Shown: positions 17,407 to 25,938 of the stretch, piece by piece
Numbering within the stretch: the stretch's first letter is position 1
Layout: each line of letters opens with the position of its first letter
DNA from: Sinorhizobium sp. 8-89
GTDB lineage: Bacteria > Pseudomonadota > Alphaproteobacteria > Rhizobiales > Rhizobiaceae
Length of the DNA stretch: 64,000 nt
Assembly: GCF_030124325.1 (NCBI RefSeq)
Contig: NZ_JASKLR010000017.1
Location: 7,861 to 71,860 of the forward strand
Reading direction: 5' to 3'
Notes under the pieces: model-generated
The model's database searches: none
What the model was told of the DNA's origin: nothing
The model's input: the letters and a program-made list of their open reading frames with translations, nothing else
Position numbers and translations under genes: made by a program

Positions 17407-18621
17407 ATGACCGAAGTCACTGAGCTCACGAGGCCGCAAGGCGAGGCAATCGACACCAAGGAGGTGCTTCTCAATCTCGGCCCGCAACATCCCAGCACGC
17501 ATGGAGTGTTGCGGCTCGTCCTCGAGCTGGACGGCGAGTATGTCTCCCGCGTCGACCCGCATATCGGTTACCTGCACCGCGGCACCGAAAAACTGGCCGA
17601 GAGCTTCACCTACACCCAGATATTCCCGCTCACCGACCGGCTCGACTATGTCTGCCCGCCCTCGAACAACCTGGCCTTCGCGCTGGCAGTCGAGAAGCTC
17701 CTGGGTATCGAAGCGCCGATCCGCGCGCAGTATATACGCGTGCTCATGGCGGAACTCGCGCGGATCTCCGGCCATCTCCTGATCACCGGCGCCCTGCCGA
17801 TGGATCTCGGCGCCATGACCGCGCTGCTTTATGCCATGCGCGAGCGCGAAATGATCATGGACCTGTTGGAGATGGTCAGCGGGGCGAGGATGCACACCTC
17901 GTTCTGCCGGGTTGGCGGTGTGCGCGAGGACCTTCCGGACGGCTTCTTCTCGAAGATCAGGGAGTTCTGCGACATCTTCCCGAACCGGATCCGCGATTAC
18001 GAGCGGCTGCTCGAGAACAACCGGGTGTTCCTGAAGCGCACCCAAGGGATCGGGGTGATCTCCGCCGAGGACGGCATTGATCTTGGACTGAGCGGCCCGA
18101 ACCTGCGCGCCTCAGGCGTCGACTGGGATATCCGGCGCGACGAGCCCTACGAGATCTACGATCGGCTCGACTTCAAGGTCATTACCCGCGACGAGGGCGA
18201 TTGTTATGCGCGCTGGCAATGCCGGGTCGAGGAGATGCGCGAAAGCGTCCGGATCATCGAGCAATGTCTCGACCAGATGCCCGAGGGGCCGTTCCAGATC
18301 GACATGCCGACCATCGCCTTCCCGGTGGACAAGGAGCGGGTGCACTGCTCGATGGAGGCGCTGATCCAGCATTTCGACCTGTCGGCCTATGGCTTCAATG
18401 TGCCGAAGGGCGAAGTCTATTCGGCGATCGAGGCGCCAAAGGGCGAACTCGGCTTCTACATCATCAGCGACGGGTCGCCGAAACCTTTTCGCATGAAGGT
18501 GCGGGCACCTTCGTTCGTCAACCTTCAGGCACTCTTCGGGGTCACCAACGCCCACTACCTGGCGGACATGATCGCCGTGCTCGGCAGTCTCGATCCTGTC
18601 ATGGCGGAGGTGGACAAGTAG
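17407..18621 (+). CDS. nuoD: NADH-quinone oxidoreductase subunit D
   Basis: A 404-residue 49-kDa-type subunit forming the quinone site with NuoB. Diagnostic motifs: LNLGPQHPSTHGVLRLVLEL, DPHIGYLHRGTEKLAE (with the conserved His), GGVREDLPDGF and SDGSPKPFRMKVRAPSF near the C-terminus. Length is typical. It follows the RIME palindrome; an ATG at 17407 opens the reading frame. Confidence 0.95.
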   Translation: MTEVTELTRPQGEAIDTKEVLLNLGPQHPSTHGVLRLVLELDGEYVSRVDPHIGYLHRGTEKLAESFTYTQIFPLTDRLDYVCPPSNNLAFALAVEKLLGIEAPIRAQYIRVLMAELARISGHLLITGALPMDLGAMTALLYAMREREMIMDLLEMVSGARMHTSFCRVGGVREDLPDGFFSKIREFCDIFPNRIRDYERLLENNRVFLKRTQGIGVISAEDGIDLGLSGPNLRASGVDWDIRRDEPYEIYDRLDFKVITRDEGDCYARWQCRVEEMRESVRIIEQCLDQMPEGPFQIDMPTIAFPVDKERVHCSMEALIQHFDLSAYGFNVPKGEVYSAIEAPKGELGFYIISDGSPKPFRMKVRAPSFVNLQALFGVTNAHYLADMIAVLGSLDPVMAEVDK

Positions 18622-18638
18622 CAGGAGATTTGAACGCG

Positions 18639-19151
18639 ATGACCATGCGCGAAGAGATCGAACAGGCGGCGGCGCGGTATCCCGACCAGCGCTCGGCGAT
18701 CATGCCCGCGCTCCTGATCGCGCAGAAGGAACATGGCCATCTGCCCGGCCCGGTGCTGGAAGAGGTCGCCGACATCCTCGGCGTCGAGCGGATCTGGGTC
18801 TACGAGCTGGCGACCTTCTACACCCTCTTCCATACCGAGCCGGTGGGCATGTTCCATCTGCAGCTCTGCGACAATGTCTCCTGCATGCTGTGCGGCTCCG
18901 ATAACCTGCTGGGGCATCTGGAGGATGTCCTCGGGATCAAGAAGGACGGCACGACCACGGACGGGCTGTTCACGCTCTCGACCGTCGAATGCCTCGGCGC
19001 TTGCGAGATGGCCCCGGTGATGCAGGTCGGCGACGATTATCACGGCGACCTTGACATTGCCCGGGTCGACGCGCTGCTGGACAGGCTGCGCGCGACGGTG
19101 CGGCAAGCGACCGGCCCCGATCTCACCGCCGCAGGAACACCGGGAGAATAG
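18639..19151 (+). CDS. nuoE: NADH-quinone oxidoreductase subunit E
   Basis: A 170-residue 24-kDa-type subunit of the NADH-dehydrogenase module carrying [2Fe-2S] cluster N1a. The ligands appear as CDNVSC (C-x4-C) and CLGAC (C-x3-C). The thioredoxin-like fold motif VYELATFYTLFHTEP is present. AGGAG lies 11 bases before the chosen ATG (18639); an ATG at 18645 is an alternative. Seventeen bases separate it from nuoD and four from nuoF. Confidence 0.94.
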   Translation: MTMREEIEQAAARYPDQRSAIMPALLIAQKEHGHLPGPVLEEVADILGVERIWVYELATFYTLFHTEPVGMFHLQLCDNVSCMLCGSDNLLGHLEDVLGIKKDGTTTDGLFTLSTVECLGACEMAPVMQVGDDYHGDLDIARVDALLDRLRATVRQATGPDLTAAGTPGE

Positions 19152-19155
19152 CGCC

Positions 19156-20421
19156 ATGTTCGAGCCGGTTCTTCTCAAGAATGTCGACATGCCGGACGGT
19201 CATTTGCTGTCGACCTATGAAGCCGGCGGCGGCTACAAGGCGCTGGCGAAGGTGCTTACCGACTACACGCCCGACGAGGTCGTGGAGCTCGTCAAGCAAT
19301 CCAACCTGCGCGGTCGCGGCGGTGCCGGATTTCCGACCGGCATGAAATGGAGTTTCGTGCCGAAAGGGGCCGACAAGCCGAAATACCTGTGCTGCAACGC
19401 CGACGAAGGGGAGCCTGGCACATTCAAGGACCGGATCATCATGGAGCGCGACCCGCACCAGCTCATCGAGGGGCTGGCGGTCAGCGCCTACGCGATCGGG
19501 GCGGAAACCGCCTATGTCTACGTCCGCGGAGAATATGTGGCTGCTATCCGTCGCCTGGAGCAGGCGATCGTCGAGGCTCATGAAAAGGGCTATCTGGGAA
19601 GGAGCATTCTTGGATCGGATTTCAACTTTACCGTCCACATCCACTGCGGCGCCGGCGCCTATATCTGCGGCGAGGAGACCGCGATGCTCGAGTCGCTCGA
19701 GGGCAAGCGGGCGCAGCCGCGATTGAAACCGCCGTTTCCGGCCGTGGCCGGGCTCTACGCCAGCCCTACTGTGATCAACAATGTCGAGACGCTCGCCTGC
19801 GTGCCGCACATCGTGACACGCGGGGCGGCCTGGTTTCGCGGCATCGGCCCGGACAAGAGCCCCGGTCCGAAGCTCTATTGCGTGAGCGGGCAGGTGCGCA
19901 AACCCGGCCTCTACGAGTTGCCGATGGGCATACCGCTCAAGGAACTGGTTGAGAACCACGCCGGCGGTCCGCTGCCGGGACGCAGGATCAAGGCGGTGAT
20001 CCCGGGCGGGGTTTCGGCGCCGGTCATCCCGGAGCCCGGGCTGGAAGTGGGGATGGATTTCGACTCGCTGGCCGCCGCCGGATCGATGCTCGGCTCGGCC
20101 GGCGTGATCGTGGTCGACGACTCCACCTGCATGGTCAAGGTCGCCACCCGGATCATCGAGTTCTTCCATCACGAGTCCTGCGGCAAGTGCACGCCGTGTC
20201 GGGAGGGACTGAACTGGGTCGTGAAGGTCCTGCGCCGGATCGAGGCCGGGGAGGGCGAGCCGGGCGATCTGGAACAGCTGGAGATGCTCTGCAAAGGCAT
20301 TTTCGGTAACACGTTCTGCGCCTTGGGCGACGGCGCGGCCATGGGCTTGCGGGCCGCCCTTAAGCATTTCCGCGACGAATTCGTCACCCATATCGAGGAG
20401 CGGAGGTGCCCGTTCCACTGA
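19156..20421 (+). CDS. nuoF: NADH-quinone oxidoreductase subunit F
   Basis: A 421-residue 51-kDa-type subunit that binds NADH, FMN and [4Fe-4S] cluster N3. Visible sites: the NADH/FMN glycine-rich loop GRGGAGFPTGMKW, CNADEGEPGTFKDR, and the N3 cysteines in ESCGKCTPCREG plus the later Cys in GNTFCALGDG. The ATG at 19156 is close behind nuoE; longer readings merely run through nuoE. It is a cytoplasmic peripheral-arm protein and the entry point for electrons from NADH. Confidence 0.95.
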   Translation: MFEPVLLKNVDMPDGHLLSTYEAGGGYKALAKVLTDYTPDEVVELVKQSNLRGRGGAGFPTGMKWSFVPKGADKPKYLCCNADEGEPGTFKDRIIMERDPHQLIEGLAVSAYAIGAETAYVYVRGEYVAAIRRLEQAIVEAHEKGYLGRSILGSDFNFTVHIHCGAGAYICGEETAMLESLEGKRAQPRLKPPFPAVAGLYASPTVINNVETLACVPHIVTRGAAWFRGIGPDKSPGPKLYCVSGQVRKPGLYELPMGIPLKELVENHAGGPLPGRRIKAVIPGGVSAPVIPEPGLEVGMDFDSLAAAGSMLGSAGVIVVDDSTCMVKVATRIIEFFHHESCGKCTPCREGLNWVVKVLRRIEAGEGEPGDLEQLEMLCKGIFGNTFCALGDGAAMGLRAALKHFRDEFVTHIEERRCPFH

Positions 20422-20441
20422 AGGATGGGCTGCGAGGAACT

Positions 20442-23057
20442 ATGGTTAGCATTACCATCGACGGACAGACGCTGGAAGTTGAGGCTGGCTCCACAGTGCT
20501 GCAGGCTGCCGAACGCTTGGGCATCGACATCCCGACCTTCTGCTATCTGAAGCGGTTGCCGGCGCTGGCCTCGTGCCGCATGTGCCTGGTCGAGATCGAG
20601 GGGCTGCGGCGATTGCAGCCGTCCTGTGCCACCGTGGTCACCGACGGAATGGTGGTGCGGACGAACACGCCTCAGATCGACGAAACGCGTTCTTCCATGC
20701 TCGACATGCTGCTCGCCAACCATCCCCTCGACTGCCCGATCTGCGACAAGGGCGGCGAGTGCGAGCTTCAGGACATGGTGATGGCATACGGGCCACGCAA
20801 AAGCGAGTTCCACGATCCCAAACGAGTGTTCCACTCGAAGGACATCCGTCTGAGCCCGGTCATCATCATGAACGTCAACCGCTGCATCCAGTGCCAGCGC
20901 TGTGTGCGGATGTGTGAGGAAGTCGTCGGCGCGGTCGCTCTGGGCACCGTCGAAAAAGGCATGGATACCGCCGTCACCGGCTTCGAGGGCAGCCTCGCGA
21001 GTTGCGACCAGTGCGGCAATTGCGTCGAGGTCTGCCCGGTCGGCGCGCTGATGAGCTTCCCCTATCGCTACAAGGCGCGACCCTGGGATCTGGCCGAGAC
21101 CGACACGGTCTGCCCGCATTGCGGCACCGGATGCCAGCTGACCGTCGGCGCGCGCAAGGGCGAGTTCATGCGGGTCCGCTCGAAGCAGGAGCACGGGGTC
21201 AACCGCGAAACGCTCTGCGCGCGTGGGCGCTTCGGCCTCGACTTCATTGAGAGCCGGGACCGGATCAAGCGGCCGATGATCCGCCGTGACGGCGCCCTCG
21301 TTCCGGTTTCCTGGGACGAGGCTGGGGATTATCTGCGCCGGCGACTGTCGGCCGTCGAGGACAAGGTTGCCGGCGGACTGGCCTCGCCGCGCCTTTCGAA
21401 CGAGGTGCTCTACCAATTCCAGAAGCTGATGCGGACGGTGTTCCGGACGAACAACATCGACTGTTCGACGCGCTGGTCCACGCCCTTCGATGCGCTCGGG
21501 CCGTTGGTTACCGGTTTCCATACCCGCGCGCCGCTGGACGAGGTCATCGGCAACGACTGCGTGCTGGTCGTCGGCGGCAACGTGACCGAGGAGAACCCGG
21601 TCACGGAATACCTGCTGCGCGACGCCGCGCGCCGGCGGCAGACCGGATTGCTCATGCTCTCGGCGCGGCCATCCCGTCTGGAAGCCGATGCCAGGGCGGT
21701 GGTTCGCGTCCCTCCTGGCGGAGAAGCGGCGAGCCTTGCAGCTGTGGTCGCCGCGCTCATGACAACGGCTGATCAGAGCTTGCCGGGCGACGTTCTTGCG
21801 GACATCGGTGCGGTAGTCGGCGGTCAGGCGGCGATCACCGGCCGTGACGGACCGGATCGTCTGGCCACGGCGCTTAAGGAAGGCCGCAGCGTCACCCTGC
21901 TTGTCAGCGTCGACCTCCTGAGATCACCTGAAGCGCGTGCCACACTGCAACAGCTCAACAATCTGCTCCAGGTTCTTCGCCTGCTCGGCAAGGACGTGGC
22001 GATGCAGTTCCTTTTCGACCGTGCCAACCAGATGGGTGCCTGGGACATGGGAGTCCTGCCGGCGGCTCTGCCGGGGCTGCGGGCGGTATCCGATGACGCG
22101 GCGCGCACAGCGCTCGCCCGGAGCTGGGGCGCCGAAGTCCCGTCTGAACCGGGCGCGGATCTCGACGCAATGCTGGAGCTCTGCGTCGGCGGCCGGATGG
22201 GCGCGCTCTACATCGCCGGAACCGACCCCCTAGTCAGCTATCCCGACAGGGATTTCGTGACACGGGCGCTTGGCGCCGCCGACCTCGTGATGGTGCAGGA
22301 CAGCTTTCTCACGGAAACGGCGGGTCTGGCCGACGTCGTGCTGCCCGCGGCGGGTTACGGCGAGGAATCCGGCACGTTTACCAACAACGAGGGCCGGACG
22401 CAGAAGATCAGCAAATTCCGCGAGCCCGCCTTCGACGCGCGGGGCAATCTGGCGGTTTTCGACTTCGTCGCGGCGCTCCGCAATCAAGCGCTGCGGCCAT
22501 CGACGCAGGGCGAGATTTTCGACGAGATCGCCTGGCTTGTTCCGGCCTATCAGGGTTTGACGCCGGATGGGCTTGGCGCAGACGGCGCCTTCACAAAAGC
22601 GGCCCCGACGCCACCGGCTCATGAGTTCTTCGCGGCACCACCTACCGCGAAAGCAACCAACCAACTCGTGCTGGTCACCGGCAACGGCCTGTTTCACAAC
22701 GGATATCTTTCCGAACGCTCGGAGATCCTGAATACGATCGCGGATGACCCCTATGTCGAGATGAGCGCGCAGGATGCCGCTGAGCTTGGCCTTTCCGATC
22801 AGGATCAGGTACTCGTGCAGTCCGCTCATGGCGAACTGACGGCGACGCTCAAGGTCAACCGGCGCTTTCCGAGGGGCCTCGTGTTTGTTCCCGAAAACTA
22901 CAGGGACCTGCGCCTCAACAGCCTGATGCGGCGGGGAGAATATCCATGTCCGGTGGAGGTTCACGAAGCAAGGGCATCTTCGGGATCATCCCTCTCACCC
23001 GATACGGCGGCGAGCGCTGAGGATGTCGACCAAGGCATGGCCGGTGGCTTACCCTGA
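20442..23057 (+). CDS. nuoG: NADH-quinone oxidoreductase subunit G, long form with molybdopterin-type domain
   Basis: An 871-residue 75-kDa-type subunit. The N-terminal ferredoxin domain has C-x10-C-x2-C ligands (FCYLKRLPALASCRMC), then the HPLDCPICDKGGECELQ motif (N5), then NRCIQCQRCVRMC and SCDQCGNCVEVCP (N4-type). A molybdopterin-oxidoreductase domain follows, whose VCPHCGTGCQLTV plus the later Cys in ETLCARG supply the extra N7-type cluster. A C-terminal molydopterin dinucleotide-binding-like domain ends near EYPCPVEVHE. It is far longer than the roughly 690-residue form usual for alphaproteobacterial housekeeping complex I. I choose ATG 20442 (GAGGA upstream); a GTG at 20406 would overlap nuoF. 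Confidence 0.93.
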   Translation: MVSITIDGQTLEVEAGSTVLQAAERLGIDIPTFCYLKRLPALASCRMCLVEIEGLRRLQPSCATVVTDGMVVRTNTPQIDETRSSMLDMLLANHPLDCPICDKGGECELQDMVMAYGPRKSEFHDPKRVFHSKDIRLSPVIIMNVNRCIQCQRCVRMCEEVVGAVALGTVEKGMDTAVTGFEGSLASCDQCGNCVEVCPVGALMSFPYRYKARPWDLAETDTVCPHCGTGCQLTVGARKGEFMRVRSKQEHGVNRETLCARGRFGLDFIESRDRIKRPMIRRDGALVPVSWDEAGDYLRRRLSAVEDKVAGGLASPRLSNEVLYQFQKLMRTVFRTNNIDCSTRWSTPFDALGPLVTGFHTRAPLDEVIGNDCVLVVGGNVTEENPVTEYLLRDAARRRQTGLLMLSARPSRLEADARAVVRVPPGGEAASLAAVVAALMTTADQSLPGDVLADIGAVVGGQAAITGRDGPDRLATALKEGRSVTLLVSVDLLRSPEARATLQQLNNLLQVLRLLGKDVAMQFLFDRANQMGAWDMGVLPAALPGLRAVSDDAARTALARSWGAEVPSEPGADLDAMLELCVGGRMGALYIAGTDPLVSYPDRDFVTRALGAADLVMVQDSFLTETAGLADVVLPAAGYGEESGTFTNNEGRTQKISKFREPAFDARGNLAVFDFVAALRNQALRPSTQGEIFDEIAWLVPAYQGLTPDGLGADGAFTKAAPTPPAHEFFAAPPTAKATNQLVLVTGNGLFHNGYLSERSEILNTIADDPYVEMSAQDAAELGLSDQDQVLVQSAHGELTATLKVNRRFPRGLVFVPENYRDLRLNSLMRRGEYPCPVEVHEARASSGSSLSPDTAASAEDVDQGMAGGLP

Positions 23058-23095
23058 CCCTGCATCGCACACCGAGCGCATCCTCTCTTGAATCG

Positions 23096-23143
23096 CGAGC
23101 GCGACCCTTGCGCGCCTCGACAGACGCGCGCCGCTGCAGTCTT
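23096..23143. repeat. Dispersed rhizobial hairpin repeat, copy 4 (partial)
   Basis: A short copy, CGACCCTTGCGCGCC...GACGCGCGCCGCTGCAG, in the gap where the plus-strand nuo operon and the minus-strand nuoH-nuoI-CBS operon converge. It could serve as a bidirectional stem at the two transcript ends. Confidence 0.55.
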
Positions 23144-23144
23144 G

Positions 23145-23585
23145 TCAATGATAGTTGACCCCGCAAATGTAATCGTGCAGCTCCTGCTCCGTGCGCAATG
23201 CTTCGTCGAGCCTATGCTTGACCACGTCGCCGATGCTGACCACGCCGACAACGACGTCACCATCCGTGACCAGCACATGGCGTGTACGCCGTTGGGTCAT
23301 GATCGCCATCGCAAAGGGCAGCAAATCCTGTGTCGAACAGGTCGCCACGCTGCGGTTCATTATGTCGCCGACCCGCATCATCGTTGCCTCAGGCCCGTAT
23401 TCCGCCACGGCATTGCAGCAATCGCGTTCGGAAAGCGTGCCCATGTATTCCCCGGGTAAGGGACTGACGACCACAAAGCCTATATTGTTGTCGCGAAATA
23501 GCCGCAGGACTTCCACCATCGTCTGATCGGGACTGACCGCGATGACTCCGACCCCCTTGTTCCTCACGATTTCGCCGACAAACAT
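23145..23585 (-). CDS. CBS-domain pair protein
   Basis: A 146-residue soluble protein made of two CBS domains (about residues 10-62 and 75-130), the module that in other proteins binds adenine nucleotides to sense energy state. Motifs include NNIGFVVVSPLPGEYMGTLS, SERDCCNAV and RHVLVTDGDVVVGVVSIGD. A strong AGGAGG site lies five bases before the ATG. It is the last gene of the nuoH-nuoI operon, 45 bases after nuoI. It has no catalytic domain. A link to complex I control is inferred from the operon alone. Confidence 0.88.
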   Translation of the reverse strand: MFVGEIVRNKGVGVIAVSPDQTMVEVLRLFRDNNIGFVVVSPLPGEYMGTLSERDCCNAVAEYGPEATMMRVGDIMNRSVATCSTQDLLPFAMAIMTQRRTRHVLVTDGDVVVGVVSIGDVVKHRLDEALRTEQELHDYICGVNYH

Positions 23586-23630
23586 CTGAGCCTCCTATCC
23601 AAGCGCCCCGGTTTGACAGCTGGCAGGCGT

Positions 23631-24197
23631 TCACGTTCGCCGGATATTCCGCCACCAGTTGTAACCCTGTGGCTCGTTCGTCTCCACAAGCACATCCTTC
23701 TTCGTGTTCAGGCGCGCAGCGACCACGCCGCCGCCGGTCGCCGCCTTGCCTGGTTTGGTGAGCAGGTTGTCGCGCCCGATCACCAGATCTCGCGAGGAAA
23801 AACTTGAGAATTCATACTGTTGACCAAGCGCGATCGCATCCGCCGGACAGGCGTCTTCGCATAGCCCGCAGAACAGGCAGCGGGCCGTGTCGATTTCGAA
23901 CTTGGCCGGGCGCCGGTTGCCCTTCTCGTCCTCGTAGGGGACGACTTCGATGCAGTAGCAGGGACAGATCCGCGCGCAGAGCTCGCAGGCCACGCACTTG
24001 ATCTCGCCCTCTTCGTCGCGCTTCAGGAAGTGATGCCCGCGATAACGCGGATAAGGCAGCCATTTCTCCTTGTCCGGATACTGCATGGTCACGGATCTGG
24101 AGAACATATAGCCGAAAGTCAGCGCTAGGCCGTTCGCCAGATCAGCAAAAAACGCCCAACCGATCCATGTCCCAATTGTGTTCCGTGCGCGCGACAT
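23631..24197 (-). CDS. nuoI: NADH-quinone oxidoreductase subunit I
   Basis: A 188-residue TYKY-type subunit with two [4Fe-4S] clusters (N6a and N6b). The ligand sets are CVACELCARICP and CLFCGLCEDACP, each C-x2-C-x2-C-x3-C-P. An amphipathic N-terminus (residues 10-35) would sit on the membrane next to NuoH. The gene is on the opposite strand from nuoJ-G, in an operon nuoH, nuoI, CBS protein. The tail after the second cluster (about 70 residues) is longer than usual. Confidence 0.95.
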   Translation of the reverse strand: MSRARNTIGTWIGWAFFADLANGLALTFGYMFSRSVTMQYPDKEKWLPYPRYRGHHFLKRDEEGEIKCVACELCARICPCYCIEVVPYEDEKGNRRPAKFEIDTARCLFCGLCEDACPADAIALGQQYEFSSFSSRDLVIGRDNLLTKPGKAATGGGVVAARLNTKKDVLVETNEPQGYNWWRNIRRT

Positions 24198-24279
24198 CGC
24201 CGCCTCGCTCTCAGCATCATGCGTCTATTCGGACGCACAGGTACCGCTGCAGCCTTTGAATTGCTGGGCCGCTGCGGCC

Positions 24280-25266
24280 CTAAGAGAAAGCAATACCAGT
24301 TATAATTATGTTCGCCATCGACAAAGGAAGCAAGACTTTCCATCCGATCGCCATCAGCTGGTCGTAGCGATAGCGGGGGAGGGTGAAGCGAAGCCACATG
24401 AACAGATAGACGAAGAACGCCACCTTGAGCACGAACCAGACGAGCGGCGGCAATGGCAGTAGCACGCCGTTCCAGCCGCCGAAGAACAGGATCACGACCA
24501 GGACCGACACCAGGAGCATGATGGCGTATTCGCTTGCCATGAAGAACGCGAAGCGGATGCCACTATATTCGGTATGGAATCCGGCCCCGAGATCGCCTTC
24601 CGCTTCCGCCAGATCGAAGGGAATGCGCTGGGCTTCGGCCAGCCCGGCGACGAAGAACACGAAGAAACCGACCGGTTGATAGACGACGTTCCAGACATCG
24701 GCCTGGGCTCGCACGATGTCCAGAAGGCTCATGGACTGCGCCATCATTACCACGCCGATGACCGCGAACCCCATCGGGATCTCGTAGCTGATCATCTGCG
24801 CGCAGGTCCTGAGGCTGCCCAGGACCGCGTATTTGCTGTTCGCGGCCCAGCCGCCGAAGATGATGCCGTAGACCTCCAGGCCGATCACGGCGAAGACGAA
24901 AAGGAGCGCCACGTTCAGGTTGGAGACGTAGAGCGTGATCTCGTTGCCGAGGACCGAGACGGTTTCGCCGAAGGGGACCGCGACGAACACCACGAAGGGC
25001 GGGGCGAGCGCCAGGATTGGAGCCAGTTTGAACAGGAAGCGGTCGGCATCGGCCGGGATGTGGTCCTCTTTGGTCAAGAGCTTGATGCCATCCGCCACCG
25101 GCTGCAGCAGCCCGTGCCATCCGACGCGCATCGGTCCCATCCGCTGCTGGATGTGCCCGGCGATCTTGCGTTCCACCCATGTTAGCGGCAAGGGCAGCAG
25201 CAGCAGGATCGCAATCAGCAACGCCACTTTGAAGATGATCAGGCCAAGAGCGACGATAAGTTCCAT
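24280..25266 (-). CDS. nuoH: NADH-quinone oxidoreductase subunit H
   Basis: A 328-residue, multi-helix membrane subunit that forms the quinone tunnel and joins the peripheral arm to the pumps. Diagnostic motifs: RMGPMRVGWHGLLQPVADG, IKLLTKEDHIP, the acidic loop FDLAEAEGDLGAGFHTEYSG, and RFTLPRYRYDQLM near the end. It is the first gene of the minus-strand operon with nuoI and the CBS gene, so this half of the complex has a separate promoter. Without it the complex would be incomplete, so co-regulation with the plus-strand operon is expected. Confidence 0.95.
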   Translation of the reverse strand: MELIVALGLIIFKVALLIAILLLLPLPLTWVERKIAGHIQQRMGPMRVGWHGLLQPVADGIKLLTKEDHIPADADRFLFKLAPILALAPPFVVFVAVPFGETVSVLGNEITLYVSNLNVALLFVFAVIGLEVYGIIFGGWAANSKYAVLGSLRTCAQMISYEIPMGFAVIGVVMMAQSMSLLDIVRAQADVWNVVYQPVGFFVFFVAGLAEAQRIPFDLAEAEGDLGAGFHTEYSGIRFAFFMASEYAIMLLVSVLVVILFFGGWNGVLLPLPPLVWFVLKVAFFVYLFMWLRFTLPRYRYDQLMAIGWKVLLPLSMANIIITGIAFS

Positions 25267-25626
25267 GATCCGCGGCTACTTGTCCAACGGTTGAAACGCA
25301 ACCGGACCTGCTCCGGCTGTGAGCACTTTGCGCACCTGTCTGGATGCACGGTACAACGGCCACGCACCACATACAATGCCATCGCGGCTCCGCGGTCACC
25401 CGGCGGCGATACAAGCAAGGACGGGAAGGTTTCTCCCGAAGAGGTTCAGACTTTCATGCGGCCTTGGATCATTCGGCCTTGGATCATTCTGGGGCGCTAG
25501 TGGAATGGGGAGGAATGACTGGCGGCTGGGCGTCACTCACTGACCCTGCCAGACATGGCGGCGGCCGATTGTGCACGGCGGCGTTCTCCCTGGGCCTAGG
25601 GAGACGGGGCACAGCCGCGCGGGGCG
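25267..25626. other. 360-bp stretch without a recognised gene
   Basis: This is the upstream region of the nuoH operon on the minus strand and the downstream side of the small LexA-linked gene. Short open frames on both strands have no family resemblance and no ribosome sites. A near-direct repeat GGATCATTCGG / GGATCATTCTGG occurs around 25463-25495. No FNR/FixK or sigma54 promoter was found. Confidence 0.5.
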
Positions 25627-25815
25627 TTATCGTTGATCCGGGCTGTCCAGTCGCAACGAAAGCTGCACCCCGCCGCGTTTCAGCGCAGGCAGCGGACCGC
25701 TTAATTGAATTCGCCCGAAGATCTGTTTCCGTCGCTCTTGATGGCGTTCTCGCTGACGTCGCGCTGCGGCGACGGCAGCCATAGCTCGCTCGATTACTTC
25801 CTCCGCACGGGTCAT
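25627..25815 (-). CDS. Small basic helical protein, probably SOS-regulated
   Basis: A 62-residue reading frame starting at ATG 25815, with GGAGG five bases upstream. The N-terminal half is a charged helix (EEVIERAMAAVAAARRQRER, then HQERRK), and the rest ends in QLSLRLDSPDQR. No signal peptide, membrane segment or known domain is visible. Its promoter region carries a GAAC-N7-GAAC LexA box (25831-25845) and a TTGACA element (25863-25868). An upstream in-frame ATG at 25836 would lie inside the LexA box and is unlikely. The function is unknown; the coding call rests on the ribosome site and the promoter. Confidence 0.55.
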   Translation of the reverse strand: MTRAEEVIERAMAAVAAARRQRERHQERRKQIFGRIQLSGPLPALKRGGVQLSLRLDSPDQR

Positions 25816-25830
25816 GGCGGCCTCCGATTT

Positions 25831-25845
25831 GTTCACTATATGTTC
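25831..25845 (-). promoter_or_regulatory. Alphaproteobacterial LexA (SOS) box with promoter
   Basis: On the plus strand the site reads GTTC-ACTATAT-GTTC, an exact match to the GTTC-N7-GTTC direct repeat bound by LexA in alphaproteobacteria. On the minus strand a TTGACA -35 element (25863-25868) lies 17 bases upstream of it, so the box covers the -10 region. A 7-bp inverted repeat TTCTCAT-N6-ATGAGAA (25843-25862) overlaps one end. The start codon of the small gene is 15 bases downstream. Confidence 0.65.
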
Positions 25846-25938
25846 TCATTCGCAGATGAGAATGTCAACTGATATCGGGGTGTCGCTTCAACACTGTTGG
25901 GCTTGAGTCTGCGGGCTGCAGGCATGGTCGGCTGTTGC

